A stretch of 7,597 nucleotides of DNA from CAZAMT01 sp964486145. GTDB lineage: Bacteria; Bacteroidota; Bacteroidia; Bacteroidales; JAAAOM01. The translations under genes were made by a program, and so were the position numbers. Under the pieces are notes generated by a model, which saw nothing but the letters and a program-made list of their open reading frames with translations, was not told the origin of the DNA and did not search any database. Positions 6,122-7,597 of the stretch are shown here, piece by piece (the stretch's first letter is position 1; each line of letters opens with the position of its first letter). The stretch lies in NCBI GenBank assembly GCA_964486145.1, contig CAZAMT010000199.1, positions 1 through 7,597 of the forward strand, read 5' to 3'.

Positions 6122-7597
6122 TCAATCCTGTAATTGAACAGTTAAGTAAGAAATACCTTCTTTTATTAACTGAATTTTTATACCCTTCGCCAGTTGTGTC
6201 CCGGTGAATATGTTGGCGGTATTATTTTTAATGTCTTTGATTTTATAGCGCTTGCCGGCTTCTGCAACGAACCACTCCGGAAACTGGTTGATTCTAGGGT
6301 AATCGACGGGTAGGTTCATGTTCACCCGGTGGCGGGGCACATCGAATTTCAGCACACCTTCCCATGCGTCTTTGGTTTTCAGGGCAACGTAAAGTTTGCC
6401 GTTGGCCTGAACCGCGCCATAAATCACATCTTCCCGCCACGGTTCGATTGTTATTCCCCGCGTTTTCCAAAGGTTGTACATAACGGTTGTCCGGGCAAAG
6501 TTGCCGTCGCCGTGCCAGCCTTCAATTATGCCCGAATTGGTCCATTCCGTTGCGCGGCCGGAATACGCTGAATCCTGCATGTGCCACATGATTTGCGTCT
6601 CGCTGTCGATCCAGTCAGCCGCCTGTTTTACCGGTTCCCTTGCGTAGAGGTTGAGGGCGCTTTCAACGGCATCGGCATAACCGTCGGCGCTGTTGCTTTC
6701 CCAGTTGTAGTTTTCGTAAAAATTTAAATTGCTTAGAACAGTCAGCACGGCATTGTGGTAATCATTTGTGCTATCAAGCAAATAAACCGAGTAATAACCG
6801 TTGTAGGTATATCCCCAGGTGTCGGCAATTCCGGAGTTAGTTGCTTCGCCGGTTTGCGGGTTTATCACGTTGTAAAACATGCCGTGATGGTTAGCGCCGC
6901 TTTCCAGGATGCGGTCCAGCATTTCCTTCAATGGTTTTTCATATGCTTCTTTTTTTTGAAGTGCTGCAAAATGCGTTGTCACGTAAACTTCACAAAGTCC
7001 GGAAACCACCTCACATCCATGGTCTCTTAACCGCAGCGAGGTAAAATCGCGGGTGGGATGATGATTTCCCAGCAGGTAGTAATCAGCCAGCCGGGTGGCC
7101 CATTCGAGGTATTTTTCATCGCCGGTCATCCAGTAAATTCTTGAAAGCACCTGCATCATTTCGCCGTTCAGCTCCACGTTTTCCGAGGGGATTTTGCCGA
7201 AGGGGGTAGAAACCTGCGCATAAAGCCAGATGTCATCCAAAACAGCAATCATGCGTTCTGACCAGGGGCTTTCCCCGAGCCATTCGGTGAGCGGCAGCAA
7301 CCCGTCTTTCACGTATTCGGATGCCCCGAACAGGATAGCAGCCGTATCCACCTGTTCATTCACAAATCCGTTTTTCGAAAATGAGTAAGTGTCGGGCAGG
7401 TTTCCCAGGCGCGAGGTGAGTTTCGTTTCCGTAACGAGCATATCGTACATCGTACCGTTAAATAATTCCCGGTTCGTGATGGCGGCTGTAAGTACCATAA
7501 ACGGATAATTATCCGCGGCAGCGTCTTTGGCATTCCAGAAATCTTTGGACTCATTCAGATTTCTCGGGATTAATCCGGTTTCGGGATCGGCATGTTT
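6122..7597 (-). CDS. (alpha/alpha)-barrel-like glycan-active protein, 3' part
   Basis: The frame is open to the window edge, giving 491 residues without a start. The methionine at 7498 is internal: 33 in-frame residues precede it (DPETGLIPRNLN, then NAKDAAADNYPF), which read as conserved enzyme sequence. Residues 1-385 are mostly helical, with repeated aromatic-rich helices as in six-hairpin (alpha/alpha) barrel glycosidases and lyases. Striking segments are FGKIPSENVELNGEMMQVL (133-151), SLRLRDHGCEVVSGL (187-201), IADTWGYTYNGYYSVYLL (257-274) and IIEGWHGDGNFART (357-370). Acidic and histidine residues in these (E139, D192, H193, E196, D259, H362, D364) are candidates for the active site. Residues 386-491 look like a C-terminal beta-sandwich with WEGVLKFD and DYPRINQFPEWF. 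No T9SS sorting domain follows, so it probably stays in the periplasm if it has a signal peptide outside the window. I cannot name its family; a GH154-like or other unsaturated-glycan-acting enzyme is possible but unproven. Confidence 0.8.
   Translation of the reverse strand, partial: KHADPETGLIPRNLNESKDFWNAKDAAADNYPFMVLTAAITNRELFNGTMYDMLVTETKLTSRLGNLPDTYSFSKNGFVNEQVDTAAILFGASEYVKDGLLPLTEWLGESPWSERMIAVLDDIWLYAQVSTPFGKIPSENVELNGEMMQVLSRIYWMTGDEKYLEWATRLADYYLLGNHHPTRDFTSLRLRDHGCEVVSGLCEVYVTTHFAALQKKEAYEKPLKEMLDRILESGANHHGMFYNVINPQTGEATNSGIADTWGYTYNGYYSVYLLDSTNDYHNAVLTVLSNLNFYENYNWESNSADGYADAVESALNLYAREPVKQAADWIDSETQIMWHMQDSAYSGRATEWTNSGIIEGWHGDGNFARTTVMYNLWKTRGITIEPWREDVIYGAVQANGKLYVALKTKDAWEGVLKFDVPRHRVNMNLPVDYPRINQFPEWFVAEAGKRYKIKDIKNNTANIFTGTQLAKGIKIQLIKEGISYLTVQLQD

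Noticed and set aside
7360..7554. Minus-strand 64-residue frame near the right edge
   Set aside because: It overlaps the barrel-protein frame, which is open through the same bases to the window end and encodes motif-like sequence; the short frame does not.
1..7597. tRNA, rRNA, CRISPR array, insertion sequence or attachment site
   Set aside because: No cloverleaf-like segment, regularly spaced repeat array, transposase-like protein or terminal inverted repeat with target duplication was seen on either strand.

Overview
The window looks like part of a polysaccharide-degradation gene cluster from a Bacteroidota bacterium, probably a Marinilabiliales- or Flavobacteriia-like environmental lineage (the finer placement is inference). 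The evidence is: all genes lie on the minus strand; the leaders are A/T-rich with no clear Shine-Dalgarno sequence; secreted enzymes are packed together; and the largest protein ends in a type IX secretion (T9SS) type A sorting domain with the YPNP signature.

Read in the direction of transcription (high to low coordinates), there are four parts. (1) 7597-6122 is the 3' part of a gene for an (alpha/alpha)-barrel-like protein of unassigned glycosidase or lyase type; its start lies beyond the window. (2) 6121-5671 is a 451-base gap with no credible gene. It holds an A/T-only inverted repeat followed by a T-run, three copies of TGTTGC and weak promoter-like sequences. (3) 5670-2224 encodes a 1148-residue exported protein with the order Ig-like, PA14-like, two fibronectin III, clan GH-A-like catalytic barrel, beta-sandwich, Ig-like, T9SS sorting domain. 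(4) 2223-2158 is a 66-base spacer with two abutting perfect hairpins. It leads to 2157-91, a 688-residue heparinase II/III-like (polysaccharide lyase superfamily) protein with a Sec signal peptide. At 61-1 a further gene begins 29 bases downstream; only its signal-peptide-like N-terminus is in the window.

A reasonable model, by inference, is as follows. The T9SS-exported multidomain enzyme acts at or outside the cell surface on a long polysaccharide. The heparinase-like lyase and the barrel protein, neither of which has a sorting domain, act on oligosaccharides in the periplasm. A heparinase-fold lyase next to GH-like enzymes suggests a uronic-acid-containing or sulfated glycan, but the sequence does not identify the substrate. 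No SusC/SusD pair, sulfatase, regulator, RNA gene, mobile element or CRISPR array is visible.
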